Below are positions 5,738 to 12,118 of a stretch of 14,206 bases of DNA, in pieces (the first letter of the stretch is position 1; every line of letters starts with the position of its first letter). The notes under the pieces are model-generated. The model was given only the letters and a program-made list of their open reading frames with translations, searched no databases and had not been told where the DNA came from. The DNA is taken from positions 1 to 14,206 of the forward strand of contig JADHWW010000055.1 in the NCBI GenBank assembly GCA_016783285.1, written 5' to 3'. The DNA is from Anaerolineae bacterium (lineage in GTDB: Bacteria > Chloroflexota > Anaerolineae > B4-G1). The position numbers were made by a program, and so were the translations under genes.

Positions 5738-7645
5738 ATGTCCAGAGTCATGCGAACAGGGTCTATCTCCAATCATACTCGACGGAAGGTTGAAAGTCAA
5801 CCTCGCAAGCGCAAAGTCCGGCAGAAGCATTGGCGCCAGAAGCAACAGATGAAGCGGTTGCGAGCCAAGAAGGCCATAGCAGAACCCAAGCCTACTCCGA
5901 CGGCCAGAGGATTTCTGGCTCAACGCTTCTGGGAGGCACTCCGTCTGGACGAGGCGCTGGAGGGGGCGGGCATCGTCAAGGCTGGAGGGTTGGCCGTGGG
6001 GTGCATCCTGCTGGTCGTGTTGCTCCTTGGAGTGATGAACGTGACATCGCTGTGTGCACTGGCGGAGGCGGTAGGGCAAGACCTGGCCTTGTGTGCGGTA
6101 CTGGGGATTCAAGCCTTGGAACAGAAGATGCTGTACCGTACATTGGCGGCAATCACGGTGACGCAGTATCGAGCCTGGATGAGCGAGGTAGTGCGTACCT
6201 TGCAGCAAGACCCGCGTACGGCCAGTTTGCCCAGTGGGGTGACGGCTGGCGACGAGACACAGGTCAGCAAGAAGTATGGGGTCAAGATGCCTGGTATCAG
6301 GGTCATCTTTCTGCACAGTGAGAAGATCTTCACGCTGGGCTATGACATCGTCAGCACGCTCTATGCGGATTGGAAGAAGCACTATCCGCTCTTCTGTGGC
6401 ATCTATCAGCCCGACGAGGCCCAACAAGCCAGGATAGCGGAGGCCAAAGAGTGCAAGAAATTGAAGGTCGACCGCCGCAAAGCGGATGACTTTGTGCGCT
6501 GGCTGCGCCATCGAGTGGAAGAGGGAAAGCAGCCGCAGGTAGTCGAACTGAGCGGCAACCAGTTGTCCCCCCGGATGCGCGGGGAATTGGATGGTATGGG
6601 AGTGGCCTGGGTGGGCGTCAGTGATCAGCGCCGGCACTACACGCTGAACGGTGAGACAGAGGCAGTGAAGGCCAAGGCATTGCTGGCGCGCAACGTCGAG
6701 CAACGATGGATCAATCTGGACGATGTAGGGTATCGGATCGCTTTTCTGGGGACGGCTACTTGCACCCTGGGGCAGGTGATGTTGGTCGTGGTGGAACACA
6801 TGGACGATGCCGTATGCCGGTTGTACGTCTTGCCCGTGCAGGATAAAGCAGAGGTGACCTCGCTTATGAGCCTGGTGCTCAGTCATACCCCGGATGGTGT
6901 GCCCTCGGGCAAGTTGCGTTTGATGTTGGATTTGTTGCACCTGGGACGTCAGGCGGGTATCCGTTCGGAAACAGCCACCTTCGACCGTTGGTATTTCGTC
7001 CCCTGGTTCATCTTGGAGGTGCTGGCTCTGGGCTTCAAGCGGGTGGTCATCCCGGCCAAAGCAGGTTTCAACTACACCTATGGCGGCCACATCTACGATT
7101 TGCCTGAACTGTGGGAGTTGTGGCGTCCACAGGACTTCGAGGATGTAACCTGTCGCCGCAGGCCTTATCGTCTCTTGTCCCGTCAGGTGGGCATGAAAGA
7201 CATAGGTGTGGTTCAGATGGCCTTCGTCGAAGAACTCGGCCGCAAGGGCGAAGTCGTCCATCGCTTCGTCTTGATGTGTACAGACTTGCACTTTGCACCC
7301 CTCGATGTCTTGCGGGTGTACAAACTCCGCTGGTATATCGAGGTCTGCTACCGCGAATGCAAGCAAAACCATGGCCTGGGCCATTTCCACGCCCGTACCT
7401 GGGAAACCATCTACGGCCAAATCCTGATGAGCTTCCTGGCCTATATCTGTCTCAGCCTGACGCGGCTCTTGACCACCTCGCTGTGTGACCGAACGTTGGG
7501 CTGGATCAAACGTCATTACTTCAACTCGCTCGTGCACCTGTCTACCTCATCTAGTGGAGAAACTGTCATTGGACTCTCACCGACCTTGCTGGACGACTAC
7601 GGCTTACCTGCTTTCTGTCTGCAAGCAACTGGAATGAACGGATAA
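5738..7645 (+). CDS. IS4-superfamily DDE transposase
   Basis: A 635-residue transposase that should cut and rejoin the ends of its element. The N-terminus (1-50) is strongly basic and likely binds DNA. Catalytic candidates are D172 in AGDETQVSKKYG, D416 in TFDRWYF and E535 in the signature Y528-x2-R531-x3-E535-x6-K542 (YKLRWYIEVCYRECK), the YREK motif that defines the IS4 superfamily. A beta-strand-rich insertion between D172 and D416 is as expected for this group. The ATG at 5738 follows AGAAGGAGGT (5725-5734); an upstream ATG at 5660 in the same frame has no comparable Shine-Dalgarno. The gene is full length without frameshifts and ends 4 nt before the right inverted repeat. A 635-codon antisense frame over the same region is treated as a shadow. 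Confidence 0.93.
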   Translation: MSRVMRTGSISNHTRRKVESQPRKRKVRQKHWRQKQQMKRLRAKKAIAEPKPTPTARGFLAQRFWEALRLDEALEGAGIVKAGGLAVGCILLVVLLLGVMNVTSLCALAEAVGQDLALCAVLGIQALEQKMLYRTLAAITVTQYRAWMSEVVRTLQQDPRTASLPSGVTAGDETQVSKKYGVKMPGIRVIFLHSEKIFTLGYDIVSTLYADWKKHYPLFCGIYQPDEAQQARIAEAKECKKLKVDRRKADDFVRWLRHRVEEGKQPQVVELSGNQLSPRMRGELDGMGVAWVGVSDQRRHYTLNGETEAVKAKALLARNVEQRWINLDDVGYRIAFLGTATCTLGQVMLVVVEHMDDAVCRLYVLPVQDKAEVTSLMSLVLSHTPDGVPSGKLRLMLDLLHLGRQAGIRSETATFDRWYFVPWFILEVLALGFKRVVIPAKAGFNYTYGGHIYDLPELWELWRPQDFEDVTCRRRPYRLLSRQVGMKDIGVVQMAFVEELGRKGEVVHRFVLMCTDLHFAPLDVLRVYKLRWYIEVCYRECKQNHGLGHFHARTWETIYGQILMSFLAYICLSLTRLLTTSLCDRTLGWIKRHYFNSLVHLSTSSSGETVIGLSPTLLDDYGLPAFCLQATGMNG

Positions 7646-7649
7646 CTTA

Positions 7650-7669
7650 ATGTCAATGGGAAACTCCTG
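7650..7669 (-). repeat. right terminal inverted repeat of the IS
   Basis: ATGTCAATGGGAAACTCCTG on the plus strand; its reverse complement matches the left end at 18 of 20 positions. Confidence 0.93.
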
Positions 7670-7676
7670 TAAAAAT
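7670..7676 (+). repeat. target-site duplication, right copy
   Basis: TAAAAAT, identical to 5624-5630. Its last two bases form the A and T of the ATG start codon at 7675-7677, so the duplication preserved the start codon of the downstream gene. Confidence 0.9.
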
Positions 7677-8046
7677 GAACACGAAATCTAAAATCATCGC
7701 CATCGTCGCCGGAGCTCTGGTGACCTTGATCTTGGGGGCTGTCGCCTTCGCGATCCTGGTTTGGTACTACCAGGGCAACGTCCCCTGGATATCGGCTGTG
7801 CTGGCTGCATTGCTCTGCTCCGCGGGTGGGGGTTATGTGGCAACCCGCCTGGCACAGGTTCGGGAGTTGAGCACTGGTGCATTCAGTGGTTTACTAGCCG
7901 GTCTGATGGCTGTAGCCCTGGTCGCACTGGTCACCAAAGGGGTGAGAACGACCCTGGCCGCCGTTCTGCTCACCGTCATCTTTGCGGCTGGCGGGGCACT
8001 GGGCGGGTGGCTGACGCGGGTCAGGCTCTCGGTGGAACTGGTCTGA
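7675..8046 (+). CDS. small four-helix membrane protein, function unknown
   Basis: A 123-residue protein with four predicted transmembrane helices at about 7-30, 36-56, 66-88 and 92-113. It has few charged residues, small-residue rich helices and a short basic N-terminus (MNTKSK). It resembles widespread uncharacterised small integral membrane proteins (TIGR04086/YrzE-like in layout), but I see no motif that assigns a function. The ATG at 7675 lies partly in the right target-site duplicate of the insertion sequence; the Shine-Dalgarno that once served it is now 2 kb away at 5614-5620. No replacement Shine-Dalgarno exists in the right end of the element, so the gene is probably poorly or not translated today even though its reading frame is intact. 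A GC-rich hairpin follows at 8117-8148. Confidence 0.7.
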   Translation: MNTKSKIIAIVAGALVTLILGAVAFAILVWYYQGNVPWISAVLAALLCSAGGGYVATRLAQVRELSTGAFSGLLAGLMAVALVALVTKGVRTTLAAVLLTVIFAAGGALGGWLTRVRLSVELV

Positions 8047-8116
8047 GCCACGAGATAACGAAGGCAGAAACAAAAATGTTGTAAACTAAAAAGACTGGTC
8101 ACCTGATCAGGCCCAA

Positions 8117-8153
8117 AACTCCCCGGTTGGCTGATGCGCCGGGGAGTTGTTTG
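8117..8153 (+). terminator. intrinsic terminator-like hairpin
   Basis: AACTCCCCGG (8117-8126) pairs perfectly with CCGGGGAGTT (8139-8148) around a 12-nt loop, followed by GTTTG. The U-tract is short, so termination may be partial. It fits the end of the membrane-protein transcript. Confidence 0.6.
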
Positions 8154-8237
8154 TGGTACATTTAGATGGTGGCGGCGTTGGGCTTTGCTTTGTGGCTGGA
8201 CTGCCGGAATCTACCCAGGTTTCGGTCTTGATATGAC

Positions 8238-8266
8238 TGGACAAACTGGCTACCTGGTGATATAAC
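8238..8266 (+). promoter_or_regulatory. extended -10 promoter of the PIG-L gene
   Basis: TGGACA (8238-8243), a 17-nt spacer and TATAAC (8261-8266) preceded by TGA, giving a TGnTATAAC extended -10. The expected start is near 8273, shortly before the deacetylase gene. Confidence 0.65.
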
Positions 8267-8321
8267 ATGCAAAGATTAAAGAACTATGGCGCAGGATCAA
8301 CAAATCAACGAGAAGGAGCAA

Positions 8322-9863
8322 ATGCACATCGGAATTATTGCCTGCTGGCTTCGGGCCGCGTGGGCCCGCGCGCGGAGGGTGACAGGCCGGGATCTGCGCT
8401 CCCGCAAGGTCTGGACTGTCGGGCTGGCGATGGTCATCCTGACGGTGGGCGCAGTGGACTACGAACGTCGCCTTGCCGGCTCCAACCGGGCGCTGGAGAC
8501 GTACCCTGTGCTGGCGCTCGACGAGCACGGCAGCATGTTGGTCCTCGCCCCCCACTGCGACGACGAGGTGCTGGGCGCAGGCGGGCTGATCCAGGCCGCG
8601 CTCCGGCAAGGGCTGGACGTCCACGTGGTCATCGCCACCGCTGGCGATGGGTACCGCCGTGCCACGGTGGCTGAATCCCGCCGCGCTTTCCCCAGGCCGG
8701 AAGACTTCATCGTCATGGGAGAGCGTCGCCAGCAGGAATCACTGGACGCGCTCTCCAGGCTGGGGCTGGATGCGCACGCTGTCACTTTCCTGGGATACCC
8801 CGATCGAGGACTGACCGCGCTGTGGTGGGACCACTGGGAGAGCGCTAAGCCCTACCGCTCGCCCTACTCACAGCGCGAACAGAGCCCCTACCCGTGCACC
8901 TTCCATCCAGGTGCGCCTCACAGCGGCGAGGCGCTGCTGAGCGACCTGCGTGCCATCCTGGCAGCGCAATGCCCCGACCTGATCGTGATGCCACATCCCA
9001 ACGACGAGCACATTGACCACCGCATGTTGAGCGCGTTCACAGCCCTGGCCGTGGAGATGGAGCGGGCGGAAGATCCGACCTTTCAGCCGCGACTGCTGGG
9101 GTATCTGGTACACTACGGGCTGTATCCCCAGCCCTTTGGCCTGAAGCCAGAGAAGTTCTTGAGCCCGCCACGACAACTCGAATCCATCGGTGAATGGCTG
9201 CAGTGGCGGCTATCCGCCGAGGAATTGGCGGCCAAGCGCGAGGCGGTGGATGCTTATCGCTCTCAGCAAAGGGTGTTGGCCTCGTTCCTGCGCAGTTTTG
9301 TGCGGCAGAACGAACTGTTCGTGGAGGTGGACGGTGTCACCGCGCTTGGCCTCGTTGAGGGCGAGACCCTCCTCGACGCCGACAGCGGTCCGGTGATCCC
9401 GGATGACGTTACCCTGCCGGGGCGTGATGACCCTGTGAGCGACAGCGTCGTGCGTCGTGCGCGCGGCGGGGCCGATATCACCAGCCTGCACGTGCTCCGC
9501 TGGGGCGATAGCCTGTGGGTGGCGCTGGAGGCGCGCGGGCGCGTGAGCCGCGCCTACGGCTACGACCTCTACGTCCGGGCGATCACACTTGAGGATACCA
9601 CGACCTGGAGCGGCCACTACGGGCGGACGAGCACAGATGGGGTGCTGGCGCGCGGACCCATCGTCTGGTATCGGCTCGATCTTGATACACTGGGCCAGCC
9701 AGACTGGCTGGCCCTGACCGCCGAAACGCGCCAGGGTCTCGTGCTCGACCGCACCGCCTGGTACCTGATCCGCCTGGAGGATGGGCCCCTGGACAGGCTT
9801 GCCGACAGCCCTATCTGGAGTATAATAAAACCCGGCACTAACACGCGCGATGGTTACGATTAG
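8322..9863 (+). CDS. membrane-anchored PIG-L family N-deacetylase
   Basis: A 513-residue protein of the PIG-L / LmbE-like zinc de-N-acetylase family, which removes acetyl from N-acetylglucosamine-type or related amide substrates. One predicted TM helix (about 30-45) precedes the catalytic domain, suggesting a membrane-tethered enzyme. Metal and catalytic motifs are APHCDDEVLGAGG (residues 76-88; the family usually has P-H-P-D-D-E) and MPHPNDEHIDHR (223-234), whose His residues complete the zinc site. Residues from about 310 onward form a separate, beta-rich C-terminal part I do not recognise. The ATG at 8322 was chosen because GAAGGAG (8312-8318) precedes it, though the spacing of 3 nt is short; the ATG at 8286 adds 12 residues and is an alternative with a weak ribosome site. 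It is followed after 4 nt by a small ORF and then a terminator. Substrate unknown. Confidence 0.88.
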   Translation: MHIGIIACWLRAAWARARRVTGRDLRSRKVWTVGLAMVILTVGAVDYERRLAGSNRALETYPVLALDEHGSMLVLAPHCDDEVLGAGGLIQAALRQGLDVHVVIATAGDGYRRATVAESRRAFPRPEDFIVMGERRQQESLDALSRLGLDAHAVTFLGYPDRGLTALWWDHWESAKPYRSPYSQREQSPYPCTFHPGAPHSGEALLSDLRAILAAQCPDLIVMPHPNDEHIDHRMLSAFTALAVEMERAEDPTFQPRLLGYLVHYGLYPQPFGLKPEKFLSPPRQLESIGEWLQWRLSAEELAAKREAVDAYRSQQRVLASFLRSFVRQNELFVEVDGVTALGLVEGETLLDADSGPVIPDDVTLPGRDDPVSDSVVRRARGGADITSLHVLRWGDSLWVALEARGRVSRAYGYDLYVRAITLEDTTTWSGHYGRTSTDGVLARGPIVWYRLDLDTLGQPDWLALTAETRQGLVLDRTAWYLIRLEDGPLDRLADSPIWSIIKPGTNTRDGYD

Positions 9864-9867
9864 CCCA

Positions 9868-9963
9868 ATGAAAACAGGTATGGATAACGATAGCATAGAT
9901 AGCGACTCTGACAGTTCGTTCAGTACCAATCCATTCTTGCCCCCGATGGGCGAAGCAGACTGA
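9868..9963 (+). CDS. small acidic ORF (31 codons), possible peptide gene
   Basis: The frame starts at the ATG 4 nt behind the deacetylase stop and ends at the TGA at 9961-9963. The peptide has an N-terminal half rich in Asp and Ser (DNDSIDSDSDSS) and a C-terminal segment FSTNPFLPPMGEAD that looks ordered and unlike random translation. No strong Shine-Dalgarno precedes it; translation could be coupled to the deacetylase stop, or start at the inner ATG at 9880. The strong terminator at 9991-10018 places it in the same transcript. I do not recognise a family. Short length means it may be chance; the compact placement between stop and terminator is the main support. Confidence 0.4.
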   Translation: MKTGMDNDSIDSDSDSSFSTNPFLPPMGEAD

Positions 9964-9990
9964 CCGGCACTCTCGACACGTGCGCGTGAG

Positions 9991-10018
9991 AAAGCCGCAG
10001 CCTGGTCTGCGGCTTTTT
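9991..10018 (+). terminator. strong intrinsic terminator
   Basis: AAAGCCGCAG (9991-10000), loop CCTGGT, CTGCGGCTTT (10007-10016): a perfect 10-bp stem merging into a five-T tract (10014-10018). It ends the deacetylase/small-ORF transcript. Confidence 0.9.
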
Positions 10019-10042
10019 GCTTGCCTGTCGGTAACTCAGCCT

Positions 10043-10139
10043 ACCCTCCCGCAGGTTACGATTGACAGCATTTGCGGGCTTGAATGCCCGGTCGAGACAC
10101 GCCTTTGCACCCAAAAGACGTCCAAACCTGCGGGAGGGT
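10043..10139. repeat. 15-bp inverted repeat enclosing a small hairpin
   Basis: ACCCTCCCGCAGGTT at 10043-10057 is the exact reverse complement of AACCTGCGGGAGGGT at 10125-10139. The 67-nt interior contains a second stem CGGGC (10075-10079) / GCCCG (10086-10090). The right arm contains the only purine-rich Shine-Dalgarno-like stretch (GGGAGGG) upstream of the acetyltransferase ATG. It could be a leader RNA structure, a small palindromic repeat element or a remnant of one; copies elsewhere in the genome cannot be checked here. Confidence 0.6.
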
Positions 10140-10152
10140 GAGCAGGCAGAAA

Positions 10153-10806
10153 ATGCAGATGTACCAGGTCCGTCCCTACCGCCCACAAGATAGAGAGGCC
10201 GTCTGGACGTTGGCGGCCGATACCGCCTTCTTCGGCGCTCCGGTCGAACCGTTTCTAGGCGACCGCACGCTGTTCTGTGCAGCGTTCGCGGCCTATTATA
10301 CCGACTACGAGCCGGCACGCCTGTGGGTGGCCGAAGCGGCCGGGACTGTGATAGGCTACGTGATGGGCTGCGGCGACAGCCGGCGACGCACGCGGATATT
10401 CCGCGCCCGTATCCTGCCGGCGGTGCTACGCGGGGTGCTGCAAGGACACTACCACGTCGGAAGAAAGGCGCTGCGCTTCGGTTTGCGGCTGTTACAGGAA
10501 CTGCTGGAACGCGCAGTCCCGACCGTCCCACTCGACCGCTTCCCCGGTCACCTGCACGTCAGCGTGGCCGCTCCGGCGCGGGGACAAGGGATTGGGCGCA
10601 CACTGCTGGAGACCTGCCTGGCGCAGTTCTGGGCGACGGGCATCAGTGGCGTTCACCTGATGACGACCGATCACAACCAGGCTGCCTGTCATCTGTACGA
10701 AGCGCTGGGCTTCCGGTTGCTGGACGCCCGCCAGACATGCCTCTGGCGCGGGCTGGTAACAGGTAAAGTTCAGAACTGCGCTTACGGCATCAGGCCGGAT
10801 TGGTAA
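10153..10806 (+). CDS. GNAT-family N-acetyltransferase
   Basis: A 217-residue cytoplasmic acetyltransferase that should transfer acetyl from acetyl-CoA to an unidentified amine. The acetyl-CoA pyrophosphate loop is R143-G-Q-G-I-G148 after the beta strand HLHVSVAAP (133-141). The later motif with N175 and LYEALGF (181-187) is the usual last core strand. Residues about 74-125 form a helical, arginine-rich insertion between the N-terminal strands and the CoA site, longer than in minimal GNATs. The ATG at 10153 (alternative 10159) is chosen since homology-like sequence (VRPYRPQDREAVWTLA) begins there; the frame runs back to 10084 inside the inverted-repeat element without protein character. The Shine-Dalgarno is weak or sequestered. 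A 29-nt gap to the next gene suggests an operon with the PRC/MgtE-N/CBS and Nramp genes, though its link to metal transport is unclear. Confidence 0.87.
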   Translation: MQMYQVRPYRPQDREAVWTLAADTAFFGAPVEPFLGDRTLFCAAFAAYYTDYEPARLWVAEAAGTVIGYVMGCGDSRRRTRIFRARILPAVLRGVLQGHYHVGRKALRFGLRLLQELLERAVPTVPLDRFPGHLHVSVAAPARGQGIGRTLLETCLAQFWATGISGVHLMTTDHNQAACHLYEALGFRLLDARQTCLWRGLVTGKVQNCAYGIRPDW

Positions 10807-10835
10807 GAGACGACACAGACGAAAGGAGAAACGAC

Positions 10836-12098
10836 ATGCCCCCCATCTTTCTCAGCGAAATTCAAAAGCAACCGGTCTGGGACGCGCAGGGAGAGCGCGT
10901 CGGGCGCTGCGCGGACGTGCTGGTGCGCGGCGTGGGACAGCCCTTCCCCCGCGTATGCGCGCTGGCGCTCCGTGCCAAGGCCGACGCTCCTCCCTTCGTC
11001 GTGGCGGAGCAGATAGGCTGGCTGCGCCCCTCCATCCTGCTCACGGCCGAGCGGTCAACACTCACGCCCTACGAACCGCAGGGCGACGAGTTGTGGCTGG
11101 CCCGCCAGGTGCTTGACCGGCAGGTCGTGGACGTGGACGGACGGCGTGTGGTGCGGGTCAACGACCTGCAACTGGCCCGGGTGGGCGACCACCTTTGCCT
11201 GGTCGGAGCCGATGTGGGGACGATGGGGCTGCTGCGCCGCCTGGGAGTGGAGCGACCGGCCCGCGCGCTCCTCTCCACCCTGCGGCGACAGCCGTCCGAA
11301 GCCATCATCCCCTGGGAGGACGTGGCCCCGCTCCAGGCCGATGCGCCCGTCCGCCTGCGCGTGTCACGGGAACGCATCGGGAAACTTCACCCGGCCGACA
11401 TTGCCACCATCGTCAGTGACCTGGACCGGCGCACCGGTCAGGCGCTGATTGCAGCCCTGGACGACGAGACGCTGGCCGACACACTGGAGGAGAGCCCGGC
11501 CGAGGTGCAGGTAGCCGTGCTGAACCACCTGGAGCCGGAACGCGCCGCTGACATCCTGGAGGAGATGGGGCCCGACGAGGCCGCCGACCTGCTGGCCGAC
11601 CTGCCCGACCAGACCAGCCGGCGTCTCTTGGAACTGATGGAGGAGGAAGACGCTGCGGACGTGCGTCGCCTGCTGGCCTACCCCGAAGACAGCGCCGGCG
11701 GCATCATGACTACCGAGTTCGCCACCGTCCCTGAGGGGCTCACCACAGGGCAGGCGTTGGACTATCTGCGCCACTCCGAGGCCGCGCAGGAGGACGAGGC
11801 GCTCTACTACGTCTACGTGACCGACGCATCCGGCCGCTTGAAAGGCGCGTTGAGTCTGCGCGACCTGGTCATGTGCGCGCTTGATACGCCACTGACAGAC
11901 GTGGCCGAGGCCGACCTGGTGACGGCGGATCTCCACACGCCGCAACGTGACGTGGCGCATCTGGTCGCCAAGTACGACCTGTTGGCCGTGCCTGTCGTGG
12001 ACGATAAAGGCGCGCTGCACGGCATCGTCACCGTGGACGACGCTATTGACGCCTTCATTCCCACCGCCTGGAAGAAGCGATTGCCGCGCTTCTTCTAG
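10836..12098 (+). CDS. soluble PRC-barrel / MgtE-N / CBS-pair protein
   Basis: This 420-residue protein has no transmembrane helix. Residues about 1-75 and 88-150 look like two PRC-barrel-like domains (VWDAQGERVGRCADV; VVDVDGRRVVRVNDLQL). Residues about 183-285 match the superhelical N domain of MgtE (LHPADIATIVSDL, ERAADILEEMGPDEAADLLADL), leading into the MgtE hallmark YPEDSAGGIMTTEF (282-295) and two CBS domains (about 290-350 and 355-408; the second includes LLAVPVVDDKGALHGIVTVDDAID). In MgtE channels, the N and CBS domains bind Mg2+ and gate the pore; here the pore is missing and the protein ends in KKRLPRFF. The ATG at 10836 has AAAGGAG (10822-10828) 7 nt before it. It precedes the Nramp-like transporter by 20 nt, so it is probably the transporter's cytoplasmic Mg2+-sensing partner. 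The partnership is inferred. Confidence 0.9.
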   Translation: MPPIFLSEIQKQPVWDAQGERVGRCADVLVRGVGQPFPRVCALALRAKADAPPFVVAEQIGWLRPSILLTAERSTLTPYEPQGDELWLARQVLDRQVVDVDGRRVVRVNDLQLARVGDHLCLVGADVGTMGLLRRLGVERPARALLSTLRRQPSEAIIPWEDVAPLQADAPVRLRVSRERIGKLHPADIATIVSDLDRRTGQALIAALDDETLADTLEESPAEVQVAVLNHLEPERAADILEEMGPDEAADLLADLPDQTSRRLLELMEEEDAADVRRLLAYPEDSAGGIMTTEFATVPEGLTTGQALDYLRHSEAAQEDEALYYVYVTDASGRLKGALSLRDLVMCALDTPLTDVAEADLVTADLHTPQRDVAHLVAKYDLLAVPVVDDKGALHGIVTVDDAIDAFIPTAWKKRLPRFF

Positions 12099-12118
12099 GG
12101 CCAAAACGGAGAACGAAG

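Larger units (their letters stand above)
5631..7669 (+). mobile_element. complete IS4-superfamily insertion sequence (2039 bp)
   Basis: The element is bounded by 20-bp inverted repeats matching at 18 of 20 positions and flanked by a perfect 7-bp direct duplication. It carries one transposase gene that fills almost the whole element. Its base composition is lower in GC than the surrounding genes. Intact ends, an intact reading frame and an unchanged target duplication all suggest a fairly recent insertion. The family is assigned from the transposase YREK signature; which IS4 subgroup it belongs to was not determined. Confidence 0.95.

Noticed and set aside
5630..7537. Minus-strand open frame of 635 codons antisense to the transposase
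   Set aside because: It runs out of the IS left end, is rich in His/Gln/Leu typical of antisense frames, has no ribosome site and no motif, while the plus strand has a full YREK transposase.
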